NCBI GenBank assembly: GCA_037042915.1
Contig: CM073193.1
Location: 4,030,001 to 4,094,000 of the forward strand
From: Auricularia sp. M13
Taxonomy: Eukaryota > Basidiomycota > Agaricomycetes > Auriculariales > Auriculariaceae
DNA length: 64,000 nucleotides
Direction: 5' to 3'
In this document: positions 1 to 11,137 of the stretch, in pieces
How the letters are laid out: every line of letters starts with the position of its first letter
How positions within the stretch are numbered: position 1 is the stretch's first letter
Notes under the pieces: model-generated
The model's input: only the letters and a program-made list of their open reading frames with translations
Database searches by the model: none
What the model was told of the DNA's origin: nothing
Translations under genes and position numbers: made by a program

Positions 1-433
1 ACCTCGTTCAAGAAGGACGCGCTGAAGTGAGTAGCGTTCGCTCGCTCATATGATAAGAATCTGAACAATCTGCAGCATGTGCGTTACCAATGAATTTGTA
101 GGGCACCAATATCTGACCGTGGCTTCAGAATTCAAGAGAAAGACTGCTTGAACAAGGAGGCATTCAGGTCGGCTTGTTGAATAGACGATGCGGGCACCAG
201 TTTCTGACAACCCGCATAGATTATACCACGAGAACACCTCGTCCTTTGCCGCATTAGCAGCACAGACCGCAACACTATCCCAAAGCAAGTCCGCCCTCTT
301 CGACCGCGACCATCCATCGCTCGTCGGCAAGGGACGTGACAGCGTCATTTTCAAGGAAGTGTCGCAGCAAGAGCTCGCGCAAGCCAGAAAAGCGCTGGGT
401 CTCAGCGAGTGGAACCTGGAAGAGTTCTCCTAG
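1..433 (+). CDS. 3' end of an unidentified gene (partial)
   Basis: The window opens inside an exon that ends at base 26 with a GTGAGT donor at 27-32. A terminal exon can start after the AG at 218-219; the phase fits (AA + A gives Lys, then Leu-Tyr-His-Glu-Asn). It runs to a TAG at 431-433 and encodes about 70 residues ending in GLSEWNLEEFS. A 193-nt intron would be long for this genome, so a short exon may lie inside it; an alternative acceptor sits near 76. The C-terminus is hydrophilic with no membrane segment. I do not recognise the family. It converges on VIP1, leaving 168 bp between the two stop codons. Confidence 0.5.
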
Positions 434-601
434 ACTGATCTTGACAACCTGCTGTATTTGTACGTGTCTATCATGGTCCGCAATGAGATGGGTAACTGCA
501 AACTACTGATACAAATGTGTGATGCAAAGCATGCAAACGTTGAGATTAGAAATGCGTAGCGTAACCTATATCTAAGCCATGCCCGTCCTCACGAGAGGCC
601 A

Positions 602-3600
602 TCACATGGGCGGGGTGCTGTTTATGACACTCTCGCTCGTCGTGCTAGCACTGAGTGGCGAGGTCATGAGCGGGATGGCCGTTTCCTCCTCAGATGCGTC
701 GTCCTGCAACTTCGTCAAAATTAGGGAGTTACCAACTGGATGACACTCACATCGGTGGCGGGTACACGGTGGAAATGCTTCGAAAGCTTTTCGATAACAA
801 GGCTATAGCTCAGGTGCTGCGTCAAATTACTTCTTGCCGCGTCAGCGAGGACGCGCAGATTGGAGAACAGAGAGCTAACCGCTTCGGCTGCACATTCAAT
901 GAATGTCTCGCATCAATGCCGAATCGAGTACGTTGGACGAGTGTGCACCCTCGCTGAGCGAAAGTTTGATTGAGTACTCTTTGTCTGATTTACCCCGACC
1001 GCCGTTCCTTTCGTAAAGCTCGAAAGTGATGTGCGACTAGTAGGTGGTGTTCAGTGTTGTACAGGGGTCGCCTATTGCGCGATACTCACAGCATAGTCCA
1101 GTTCTGGTATACGCGGTGTCACCAGTGGCAGCCCACTCAACAGCACGAGGTTGACGAGCGTGTGTATGTGGCTCTCCTTGGTGAAATATAACGTCAGGCT
1201 GCTCTGCTCGTTGTTGCGTGCCGCCTCGAGGTCCTCGACCACTTTACGAAGCAGCGGCAATGATGTTAGAATACCAATCTCCTCCCTACCAGATCATCAT
1301 TAGCGTCCGATGACCAAAGATAAGGTGTTTCGTACTTCTCTGCAGGTTCGATTCCGTACTCTTGAGGAGCGACCAAGTCGAACAGTGCTTTGGCCCGCGC
1401 GTACAGCTCGTGCAGTTGACGGTCTTTAGAAGGATCGGTGTTGCCATCCGGACTGAAGATAGCGAACAAGAAAGTGCGGTGGTGCAAGGCACAGTACTTG
1501 ATGGTGTCGTAGAGCTCGGACACCTGCATTGATTCCAGTTAGAGTATATTCGCACCCGATAACTTACGATTCGCACCCTGGACGGATCGAACTTCTCTTG
1601 CTTGACGTCGCAAAACTCCTCGAAGAGCTTCTCCCACCGTTCCCTGAAGAGGAACGGCTCATCGTCGCAGCACCATCGTTGTTGGATGGCATTGACGTCC
1701 AGCGTCTCGTAATTTCGGCGCATGATATCCCTGAAGGAACGCAGAAGTTCGATGACCTCCTACGGATCCGCGTTATCCCTCGAGCTCATTGCAAAGAGGA
1801 CGAGCAAACCTTCACAACTTCGACGGGTTCCTTCTTCATGCTCTTCGGCCAAGTTAGCTCTGGCCTCTTCTCGCTCTCTCCAGGGCGCAGCAGGATTTTG
1901 AGGCGCTTTTGACATCGTCCATAAGATCCTTAGCGGCGTTGGAGTCGTCGAGTAAATCCTTGCGAATGATGAGGTGGACCTGCTGCGCCTCGACGGGCGG
2001 GCGTACGAAGCCCGACATGCTGGCTGGCGACGAGCCCGCAGTGCCATTAGACATCATATCAGACGCGCGCGATGAGCGCGAGCCTGATGAGTTCGTCTCC
2101 ATTAACGCTGCAGCAAAATTTCCGCAGACGCCGTCACACGACGTTCTGAAGATGTGTAAATCTGCGCGATAATTAGCGGCGGACATCGCAACCAGTACAA
2201 GAATCTGCTGACCTTGACGTTATTCAAGACGTTCCTATCTGTGGTTTGATTGAGCAAAGACATGACTATATTTTGGATGCCAGACGCACTCATAATGGAT
2301 ATATCCTTCTTCATATTCTCGCCAAGGTCGCGTGACTGATATCGAGCCGCGTGCGTGAACTATACAAGTCAGCGAGGTTATGCATCTTGTATGAGGTATG
2401 CTCACCTCGCCGCCCCACTTGAATACCAGCTGCAGCTTGACCAATTGCCTCGTCCCGCCTCCTGGCGATCGCTTGTACGCTGGCTTCAGCTGCGCTTTTG
2501 TACCAGGCAAGTCTATCTTGTTGAAGAGGGCGGTGCTCAATTGCGAGAGCTTTCCGAGGTCCTCGCCGGTCGCGCCAAGCTCTTTCGCCTCTTCCACAGC
2601 TTCTGCTATACGTTGCAGTTGGGAGCGTTCGCGGAGAATGATCTCTTCGCGTTCTCCGTTCAGAATGCGCACGAATGGCTGCGTCCATTGCTCTGCAACG
2701 GGAAAGTTGTACTTGAGTTTTTGCTTCGGCGTGCGGTCTGCGTGTCGGAATACTGGGGATGATGAGCGAGTGCCGTCAATTGTGGCGGCGAGAATGCTCA
2801 CCGGTGACGTTGGCCTTCAGCTTCCATGTCGACTCTTCGACGATGGTTGCTGGCGGGATTTTGGCATTGCGAACTTGGAAGCAGAGCTGAGCCAGGATCT
2901 CTGCGGCCTTGTCTGTTCTTCCATGAGCACCGCTGGCCATCGAGACAAAGGCGCTCGGCTAGCCGCGCAGTGACTCACCGTAATACTGCTCATTGCCCTT
3001 CACAAAGCTCCAGCCATTGACGTCAATCACCATGCTCTTCGCTCCTCCCGCAGTGCGCAAGACGTCGAATCCACATATCCTCTGACCAAACGCCTGACAA
3101 ATTTTGCAGCGTACGTCTTTTCCTCCTCGTTGAGATTCGTGATAAAGCTGAGCGGAGTAAACAAGAGCACAGCCGTCAGTCAGGGTCCTGGTCGTGTGCG
3201 CAGAATTAGAGATGTCATGACGTACCGGATCTCCTTGCCCTCGGTGTTGCGGCGCACGACGCCGTCTACCACAGGCGACTTGCGGGTCTCCGCGTGCGTG
3301 AACTTGCTGCCTATGGTGTACACCTTTATGTCCTCTGCTGTGGAAGAATATGTGAGCGGGTGCCCGCGAGCAAGACGGGACGCACGCGCACAATTGTCCA
3401 CATCTACAAAAGCCTCGTAAATGTAGGATCCGTCCATGCGCGGTTCGTTCAGAGTCGGGTCCATCTCGCTTGACTTGTTGCCGACCTGGTACAGGAGGAG
3501 ATGTGAGACCGTGTGCCAGGCGAGGGTAGGTTTAACTCACCTTTCGGAACAGCCGCCTGCCTCCGCCACCTTTGAAGTAGATGAAGATGTTGTGATCCTC

Positions 3601-4327
3601 GCCGCTCACGGGCTTCTCGACGAATGGTTTCTCGAGCACCATGCCGTCTATGATGATGGCCTCGCCGTCTTCACGCATCCGCACGTTAGGCGCGGGCCTG
3701 TGTCCGCCGAGCACGAGGCCGATGCGGTCAAAGACGCTTTTCTTGAGCTCGTCCGACACCGGCGGTCCGCCGTCTCGCGAGACCTCTATGCGGGTAGGTG
3801 TAGGGATGTTGAGGTGGTCGAGGACGGCGCCGACGAGACGACGGTCCCACAGAAGTTCTTGGAGCGGGAGGTCGTTGACGCACAGCGGTTGGCGCAGTTT
3901 GACATACTGAACCGCCTTGGCCAGTGGGAAGTCTGTGCTGAAGAACGAGATGAGAATGTCGCAGCGGGGCCATGCCTCGACGTCTGGGCTGGGGTCAGCA
4001 TTGAGGCTGGCGAGATCGGGGTGATCGCGTGCCTTCGTCGAGGATGACCTTGTCGCCAAAGATCTTGACCTCGATTGCGCCGTCGCCCAGTTGGACAATG
4101 CGGGTGAGGATCTCGCGCATGGCCCTCGAGCGTGCCTTGACGTCCATCGCGCACACGCCGAGAATGGCCTTCTTCATCTGGCCGTACTGAGTCGAGCCGT
4201 AGCGGGCGCCGTCGGGCGACGGCGAGCCCGAGCGCGTGGAGAAGGCGGACGCCGGGCGGGAGCGCTCTGCAGTGAGTATGCGGGTCTTGCTCGGCGGGCT
4301 GTCGTTGAAGATGAGGAGCGAGTCCAT
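602..4327 (-). CDS. VIP1: Inositol hexakisphosphate / diphosphoinositol-pentakisphosphate kinase (PPIP5K, Vip1/Asp1)
   Basis: Bifunctional cytosolic enzyme making and breaking inositol pyrophosphates (IP7/IP8), signals for phosphate, growth polarity and cell wall. The start at 4327 opens an N-terminal region leading to the pre-ATP-grasp segment ([18 protein letters not shown]). The ATP-grasp kinase domain follows ([70 protein letters not shown] in order). The histidine-acid-phosphatase domain then starts with [10 protein letters not shown] near 2735 and includes [14 protein letters not shown]. The last exons, below 1090, were joined by phase: [11 protein letters not shown] after a GTGAGT intron, then a segment ending NVQPKR, then [15 protein letters not shown], and a Ser/Thr-rich tail ending at 602. 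Near 912-916 the frame jumps by one base (TTGAT where TTGGAT restores the conserved line). At least eight introns. Divergent from the transketolase gene. Confidence 0.93.
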
Positions 4328-4742
4328 CGCGAGTGCTCAGCCCGGGTTCAAGATTCGCACTCGGGCGTGCATGCGGCGTGGGATTTAGGTACGACCAAAC
4401 ATGCGCACACAGGCGTCCACACAGGCCCCTATCTCGGTATCCGATCCGTGAACGTGCGTTCTGCGGTGGCAAGCAACCAGCGTTAGCCACAGCCCAAGGA
4501 GGCAATCAGAGAACTGGGATATTGTATCGATGGTAGAGCCGTCAAATAGCATTTACTTGATAGGCTGCAGAAGTAGCAATGGCGGGTGAGAGCAATGCTA
4601 TCGATTTGAGCAAGGGACACACGCGGGGGCTTTGTCTGCGACGCGGCTCGGCTCGATCGAGGCCCGTGGGGCAGGGGCTTTATAACGCGCTGTCGGGAAG
4701 CAACCCCGACCCAGGATCTCACCCAGCTCCATCCACCTCACC
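4328..4742. promoter_or_regulatory. Shared upstream region of VIP1 and the transketolase-like gene
   Basis: 415 bp between two divergent start codons, with no supported coding sequence. A TATA-like CTTTATAAC lies at about 4678-4686, roughly 60 bp upstream of the transketolase ATG at 4743, in a spacing that suits a strongly expressed enzyme gene. No comparable box is obvious for VIP1. Promoter function is inferred from position only. Confidence 0.4.
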
Positions 4743-7092
4743 ATGGCCGAAAAGTTTCCCATTGACCTTTCCAAATACGCGACGTGAGTCCCCCGCCGCC
4801 GTCGCCGCCGTCGTCGAACGCACCCTGCTCATCGCCGCATACAGCGTCTCGCTGGACTTCAACAACGCCCAGCTTCCTGCTGAGCAGAAGAAGGCGTTGC
4901 TGAACAACATCCAGATTGCACGAGATTCCATCGTGCTCTTCACCGCGTCCGGTGCGCAACCCAGCATACATGCCGCCCGCAATCGCTGATGATCTATCCG
5001 ATGCTGCTTACCCAGGCGCCGCCCGCGGCGTGTCTGGTCACACTGGCGGCCCGTACGACACTGCGCCCGAGCTCTGCATCCTCGATTCGCTCTTCCGCAC
5101 CCACAAGGACAAGTTCGTGCCCATTGCCTTCGACGAAGCCGGTGCGTGCAATCACGAATTACTCTATGGACTGATCGCTTATCTCGTCCCTCTCAGGCCA
5201 CCGTGTCGCGTCCCAGTATTTCCTCTCGGCCCTCCATGGTCACATTGCCCCGGAACAGCTGCTGCACTATCGCGAGGCCCACTCCAAGCTCCCCGGCCAT
5301 CCCGAGCTGGGTCTCACGCCTGGTGTCGCGTTTTCCTCGGGCCGGCTGGGTCACCTTTGGCCGATGGTCAACGGTGTTGCAATGGCCAACCCGGACAAGA
5401 TCGTCTTCTGTCTTGGCTCGGACGGCTCCCAGCAGGAGGGTGACGACGCCGAGGCTGCCCGCCTCGCCGTTGCCAAGGGTCTCAACGTCAAGCTCATCCT
5501 CGATGACAACGACGTGACCATTGCCGGACACCCGTCTCAGTATCTCCCCGGCTACGATCTTGGCAAGACGCTTGAAGGTCATGGTCTGACCATCTTCCGT
5601 TGCGAGGGAGAGAACCTTGACTCGCTCTGGGCCGCCGTCAGCGCATCCATCCAGCACAAGGGCCCGACAGCCGGTAAGCTCTCTCCGTGTAACAGCCTGC
5701 GGGCGTCAGCCACTGACCAGGAGTAAACAGTGATCGTTAAGCGTGTTATGGCGCCTGGCATCAAGTCCATCCAAGGCTCCCCTCACGGCCACGATGTTAT
5801 TCCGGTCAAGTCTGCCATCGAGTACCTCGAGGGCAAGGGCATCAAGGCGGGCGTCGAAATTCTCCAGAGCATCAAGGCCAGCTCCATCCCCTACGTGTTC
5901 CTCGGTTCTAGCAAGGAGAAGGAGGCCAATCGTGTTCAATTCGGCGAGGCTGTCTCTCGGGTGCTGGACGGGATCCCGAAGGAAGAGGCTGCCAGGAAGG
6001 TCATGGTCATCGACTGTCAGTGGCAGTGTGGATCGGCAGGGCTCGCAGCTAATGCCGCATCGCAGCCGACCTCGAGGGCTCGACGGGTCTTAAGGTCATC
6101 CACCAGAAGCACCCGCATGTCTTCGTGTCCTCTGGTATCATGGAGCGTGGCAACTTTTCGGCCGCGGCTGGTTTCGGTTTCGACCCGGAGAAGTTCGGTG
6201 CGCCCATCGCAAAGGCGCGCGTTGGTCTTGCTGACCCATCGTATCAGGTGTTTTCAGCACATTCAGCGCGTTCCTTGGTATGTCACTAAGCGCCATAGGT
6301 TCTCTTACGACGACTAATGAGCGCATCATGCAGAGATGATTATCTCGGAATTGACGATGGCGCGGTTGAACAACTGCAATGTCCTGTCGCACTTCTCCCA
6401 CTCTGGCGTCGACGAAATCGCCGACAACACCTGTCACTTCGGCATAAACTCGATGTTCGCGGACAACGGCCTCTCCGACGTGCACTCGTGGTTGTACTTC
6501 CCCGCGGACGCGGCGCAGATGGAGGCGGTCGTGCAGAAGGTGTTCTTCCAGCGCGGCGTCCGCTTCATCTTCTCGACGCGGTCCAAACTTCCGTGGATCC
6601 TCAAGGAGGACGGCAGCAAGTTCTTCGGCGGCGACTACAAGTTCGAGCCGGGCAAGGACGATGTCATCCTTGAGGGCACTGACGGCTACGTCGTCTCCTT
6701 CGGTGACATGCTCCACCGCTCGTACGACGCTGTGCTCCGCGTCCGCCAGAAGGGCCTCAACGTCGGTCTCATCAACAAGTCGACGCTGAACGTCGTCGAC
6801 GAGGACGTGCTCCGGAAGATCGGCTCGACCAAGTTCGTGCTCGTCGCGGAGTCGTTCAACCAGAAGACTGGCCTTGGCTCCAAGCTCGGCACCTGGCTGC
6901 TCGAGCGCGGCCTTACACCCAAGTACGCCTACATGGGCACGACCAAGGAGGGCTGCGGCGGTCTCGCCGAGCAGATCTACCACCAAGGTCTTGACCCTGA
7001 GAGTCAGTCCCTTCTCTTCGTCCATTCAAAGGTTGCGTCTTACTGACATCCCATCAGGCATCATCTCTAAGATCTCCAGGCTCGCTCAGTAG
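4743..7092 (+). CDS. Transketolase-family thiamine-diphosphate enzyme
   Basis: A full-length transketolase-type protein from about eight exons. It moves two-carbon ketol units between sugar phosphates if it acts like the family. Exon 1 (MAEKFPIDLSKYAT) ends at a GTGAGT donor near 4784 and joins in phase to VSLDFNNAQLPAEQKK. The N-terminal ThDP domain holds ARGVSGHTGGPYDTAPE and GRLGHLWPMVNG. The cofactor motif reads GSDGSQQEGDDAEAARLA...LDDNDVTIAGHPS. The central pyrimidine-binding domain carries ERGNFSAAAGFGF, KFGVFSTFSAFL and LSHFSHSGVDEIADNTCHFG. The C-terminal domain ends SIISKISRLAQ. No frame break is needed to join the exons. It lacks a C-terminal SKL-type signal, so it is more likely cytosolic than a peroxisomal dihydroxyacetone synthase. 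The exact donor/acceptor pair cannot be read from sequence. Confidence 0.88.
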
Positions 7093-7475
7093 ATGCGAAT
7101 TATCGGGGTTTGTACGCTGAGGTAGAAAGGAGCTGTGTAATGAAAACGCAATGACATCCTGTGTATTCAATATCGCGTCCATTGGACTGGAGCGACAAAG
7201 GGTCAAAAAGCCGCTCTCTGATGTCAATCCCACCGAGTCCAATGAACGAGGGGCGGGTCTATTACTTAAGTAAAGACATTAAACTTGGGCATAACCTACG
7301 TTAATAACATCCAACATCCAAAAGACTCAGGTCGTGCAGAATAAATATCAAGTAAACATGTCATCAGACAGCACGGCCTACCGTGTCTGCAGCATCAGTC
7401 TTTTCATGCGTCGGGACGTCCTCAGTCAAGGCTTCGGCCTTGACAGATAGCGGGCTGGAGATGACAGAAGCAACG
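7093..7475. other. Intergenic, convergent 3' ends
   Basis: 383 bp between the stop codons of the transketolase-like gene (+) and the membrane-protein gene (-). AT-richer than the flanks, for example around 7260-7360. I see no gene or RNA in it; it probably holds both 3' UTRs. Confidence 0.6.
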
Positions 7476-8542
7476 CTAGGCTGGTGCTTGAGACCGTCCA
7501 CAGCGCCTCCCTCCGCTGTGGGCAACGGCGGGGTCGGCGTCAGCTGGCAGATTGATAGCTGGGGGAGGGCCGCGCGCAGACGAGCGACGCCGGCGTTTTG
7601 GTTTCTTCTGAGAGGGCGGCGGCGGGGTCATGAAGTATGACTGTTCGAATTTGCTGACGCGCTTGGACTTCTTCGATGCCTTCATCTCGACAGTGACGGG
7701 CAGAGGATGCTTGCGTCGATACGCGCGATGGAGGAAATACGCGGCGAAGGTCAGGCTAATGACGCCGGCAGCCACGCCGAAGGCAATACCGCCTATCACT
7801 CTCCTGGGGAGGTGCCCGGGGGTGTCCTTGGGAGTGAAATCGAAATCCGGCAGAGTCTCAATGGGCACTGCAGCACTGGAGGTCGTCTCGCTCGTCTCTG
7901 CACGTTTCACGTTTCCTGTGTCGTAGCTGGGGCTATCAGATGCGGCAATTGAAGGGCGGAATCGCTCACATAAAAGAATGTGGCTGAAGAGATACTGACG
8001 GCGAACGCGGGTTAACGTTATTGCCGTCGAGAAGAGTGACAAGAACCGTATGCCTCCCAGGCTGAAGCAATGGACTGGCGTAGGCAACCTCGCAGCCGGG
8101 CACTGCGGTGTAATTGCGATCGGCTTGGGGAACACCATCCAGAGTAACAGCGAATCGTCCGTGGTCAGCGCGTGGCTCCATGACAAGTTTCAATGAAACA
8201 CCTTGAGAGATGACGCGTGAGATTATGTACAGGGGCGGATGGCATGGAACGTACCGTCGAACGAAAAGCTCAGCGCGTCGCCACTGTTGCTTGTCGAGGG
8301 ACCCTCGTTGATGGCCGTGCATTTCCGAGGTGCGAATCTTATCCGGGAGGCCACGTTACGCTGAGACCAACCAGCTCCAATATACGTTACAGCTGAATCA
8401 TGGGCTGGGACCACAATCTCCTCGGCAGCACACGCGAGCAGTAAACCTGTTGAGCAGGGCTTATTGGTTAGGCAAACGTTGGCTTGAAGGACGACTCACC
8501 TAACCATATGAACAGGCAGCTCACAGGAGAGATTATGGACAT
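7476..8542 (-). CDS. Secreted-type single-pass membrane protein, fungal hypothetical
   Basis: Type I membrane protein of a layout common in Agaricomycetes. Exon 1 begins at 8542 (MSIISPVSCLFIWL) and joins in phase across a GTGAGT intron to GLLLACAAEEIVVPAHDS, giving a signal peptide. The ectodomain has the pattern T-Y-I-G-A-G-W ... ALSFSFDG ... VTLDGVPQADRNYT ... LQPGRHTVLVTLLDG, which resembles the beta-sandwich, galactose-binding-like ectodomains of many fungal membrane proteins. A membrane segment follows (IGGIAFGVAAGVISLTFAAY), then a basic Pro/Arg-rich tail of about 90 residues with QKKPKRRRR. The junction before the SSAAVPIETLPDF exon was not settled, because no donor/acceptor pair I tried kept the phase. 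No function is known. Confidence 0.65.
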
Positions 8543-8969
8543 TGTGGAAGCTGGGAGGCAAGCTTGACAGAACAGTCGGACATCTGAAATGGGATCGGAG
8601 CAACTTGTGGGATCTGCGGGACCGGTGACATCTCATCATTACTGATACTTACAGTAATCCGGCACGACTATCCCGGATCAGTGGCTGTGATGCAGGACAC
8701 CGACCTTCTTGGTTCTTCTGAGCCTTGTCGTCGCTGAATACCCGACTTCTGCTAACTCTTTTCACCCATGGCAATTCTGCAGCTCGCCTTAGCGAAATTC
8801 GCGACATTGCCACTTATCTGCTCATTCGCCAGTTGCACGCAATGATGTATCAGGAATATCAATCTGCCTTCCATGCTTGCATGCCGGAAGCGACTGTCAT
8901 GGACATTGAACGGTGCATGCGAGAACTTGGGGGAAAGCTTGTGTCCATGTTGAAACTCTGGGCGTTCAC
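8543..8969. other. Intergenic, upstream of the membrane-protein gene
   Basis: 427 bp between the start of the membrane-protein gene and the stop of the FAD oxidoreductase gene, both on the minus strand. An open frame on the plus strand (8725-9099) runs antisense over the oxidoreductase 3' exon and looks like a shadow. Nothing else is supported here. Confidence 0.5.
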
Positions 8970-10730
8970 CTACGAGTCCAGCGCACTTTCACGTTTTGCG
9001 CGTTGCGCGGCTTCGCGCCCTGCAATTCGCCCGAACACGGCGCCTGCTACCAGCCCGCTACCTGAAGTAATCATGATCAGCAAACCATTGCGCGGCTAGT
9101 AAGCAGCATATTCACCGCCAGGATAGTTGTTCCACCACAAGTCGCCCAGCATCTCGCCAGTGCAGTAAAGTCCTTCGATGGGCTTTCCATCCTTATCAGC
9201 CAGAACGCCTGCTGTATCTGCATCGACGGCGAGGCCGCCGAAGGTGAATGTGATGCCACAGGTGACCTTGACCGCCATAAAGGGCGGTTTGTTGAGAGGC
9301 AACGCCCAGTTGGTCTTTGGAGGCGCGAGTCCTTGCGTGCTCAGACCGTCCTTTACTGCAGGATTGAACGCCGCGGTGTCGACAGAGAGGAGCGAAGCAT
9401 TGTATGTGTCTATGGTTTCGATGAAGTGTTGGGGCGATGCGAGGCCTTCTTGCCTGAGCGCTTCTGCGAGCTCAGGGATGGTGTCTGCGGAGATCTTGCG
9501 CACGACGTCGTCGCCATATTCCTCCTTGCGCAGGAGTGGGATGGTCTTCCCGTCCCACACCTGGAACGCATACCCGCCTGGCTGGTCTAGAATCGCACGA
9601 CCATACTTGGCATACGTCTATGCGCCGCCACGGTCAGCCGATAAGTAAGATGAACCAATGTCCAGTCGCACCATATTGCGGAAGTCTGCTCCCTCGTCAA
9701 CAAAGCGTTCTCCGTTCGCATTGAGCATGAGGCCGATGGGGTAGCCTGACTTGGTATACTGGTTCGTCAGGTCGCGGTCTCCTTCAGGCGCGTGGGCATC
9801 CCAGCAAGTCGCGTGGCACCCCGCCCAATCGCCCGCTGCGCGCGCCCCCGCGTCACGAATGGCAAAGTTCAACGCGTCTCCCTCGTTGTATGGCGTCCCG
9901 CGCACCTAAAGAATTAGCCACCTGCGATTAGATGTGCATAAGAGCGTACGAGTGCAGGGGCCCACTGCGGTCCTAGATGCTTAGCGCGCATATCGCGCGA
10001 CGCACTGAAACCGCCCGCAGCAAGCACCACTCCTCCTCGCGCGCGGATCTCCTTCTCGCCTGCGTGGGTGCGCACTTTGACGCCGATCACGGCACCACGC
10101 TCATCCAGGACGAGACCAGTCGCCGGACAGTCGTAGCGAACCTCAATTCCGCGCTCCTTGCAAATATCCATCCAGTTCTGGATAAGGCCCTTTCCTCCAT
10201 CTGCGCAAGGTGAGAAATCCAACAGTAGTTATGGGAGTAGCAAAGCACGCACCCTTCGTCATGAGCGCAAGCCCGCCCCAAAACACAAAGCGCGGCGGGT
10301 TACCGACCTCGTACGCCTGTCGGTTGAATGAAAGCACAAACTTCACCCCCAAGCCCGCCATCCAGCGCGCGATATCGTGGCTCCCATGGACCAGCTTATC
10401 CACCAGCCGGGGATCCGCACGTCCTTGCCCATCCAGCCTGCGTATATCCTCCGCGAACTGCTCGGGGGTATACGCGTCCAGCTCGACGCGTTCCGTTGGG
10501 CACTCGGGATCGAGAATGCCGCTGTCGCGTAAATCCGCGAGGCCGCCATGCGCGATCCGGAACGCGCCAGCGGTGTAGAACGTGTCGCCGCCGCCCAGCG
10601 CGGCGCTCGGCGCCTTTTCGACAACGAGCACGCGCGATGCACCGTTCTCCCGGGCCGACACTGCCGCCGCGAATGCAGCATTCCCGCCACCCACAACGCA
10701 CACATCGTACTCGACGTCCATCGCAGTCAT
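8970..10730 (-). CDS. FAD-dependent oxidoreductase of the fumarate reductase / tricarballylate dehydrogenase group
   Basis: Begins with MTAMDVEYDVCVVGGGNAAF, a dinucleotide-binding GxGxxN-type motif about 10 residues in, followed by VEKAPSAALGGG and FYTAGAFRI, the FAD_binding_2 signature. The middle contains GGVVLAAGGFSAS and the C-terminal part GITFTFGGLAVD...GLYCTGEMLGDLWWNNYPGG. The last exon was joined by phase across an intron at about 9060-9106 and adds SGLVAGAVFGRIAGREAAQRAKRE to a TAG at 8970-8972. Family members oxidise or reduce C-C bonds next to carboxylates or ketones (tricarballylate, fumarate, ketosteroids); the substrate cannot be chosen from sequence. No signal peptide or membrane segment is seen, so it is probably cytosolic. 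Confidence 0.85.
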
Positions 10731-11137
10731 GGGAGGGAGATGTCACGGGCAAGACTCGTGACTCGGGTTTAGTAGAAATAGTAGGCGCATTCGGAAGGAT
10801 GTCCGATTCGGCGCATCGGATGCCGCAGAGGACTGACGACCAAGTCATAATTTGCCATGAGCGCGTGCAACTAGTTAGGAGCAATTATATTGCAGAGGTG
10901 GTGGGTACACAGGCTGTTGAAATACCTGATAATGCTGTTGAAACATCGATGCAGTCTGGAGCAAATAATGATAATTGCAGTATTCGTATCCGTGTTGAAC
11001 AGTTGACCTCCCCGATGAACCGAGGCGCCTAATGGCTATAATCGTATCTGCGACAGAGATCAGCATTCGTCCTTTCGTCCTCATGAAATGAACAGAATAT
11101 ACTTCTTGTAGAAAGTCTCCGAGTCGGTGGGAACGTT
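10731..11137. other. Intergenic
   Basis: 407 bp, AT-rich in the middle (about 10850-11060), between the FAD oxidoreductase start and the CAF16 stop, both on the minus strand. It presumably holds the oxidoreductase promoter and the CAF16 3' UTR. No gene or RNA seen. Confidence 0.5.

Noticed and set aside
694-957. Plus-strand 87-codon ORF
   Set aside because: It lies antisense to the last exons of VIP1, which continue below 1072 with conserved sequence ([18 protein letters not shown]).
1072-1260. Apparent C-terminus of VIP1 at the stop at 1072
   Set aside because: The frame reads ELDYA followed by GTGAGT; the family line continues in the next exon, so this stop is intronic.
8725-9099. Plus-strand 124-codon ORF
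   Set aside because: Overlaps the 3' exon of the FAD oxidoreductase in antisense, with no family features.
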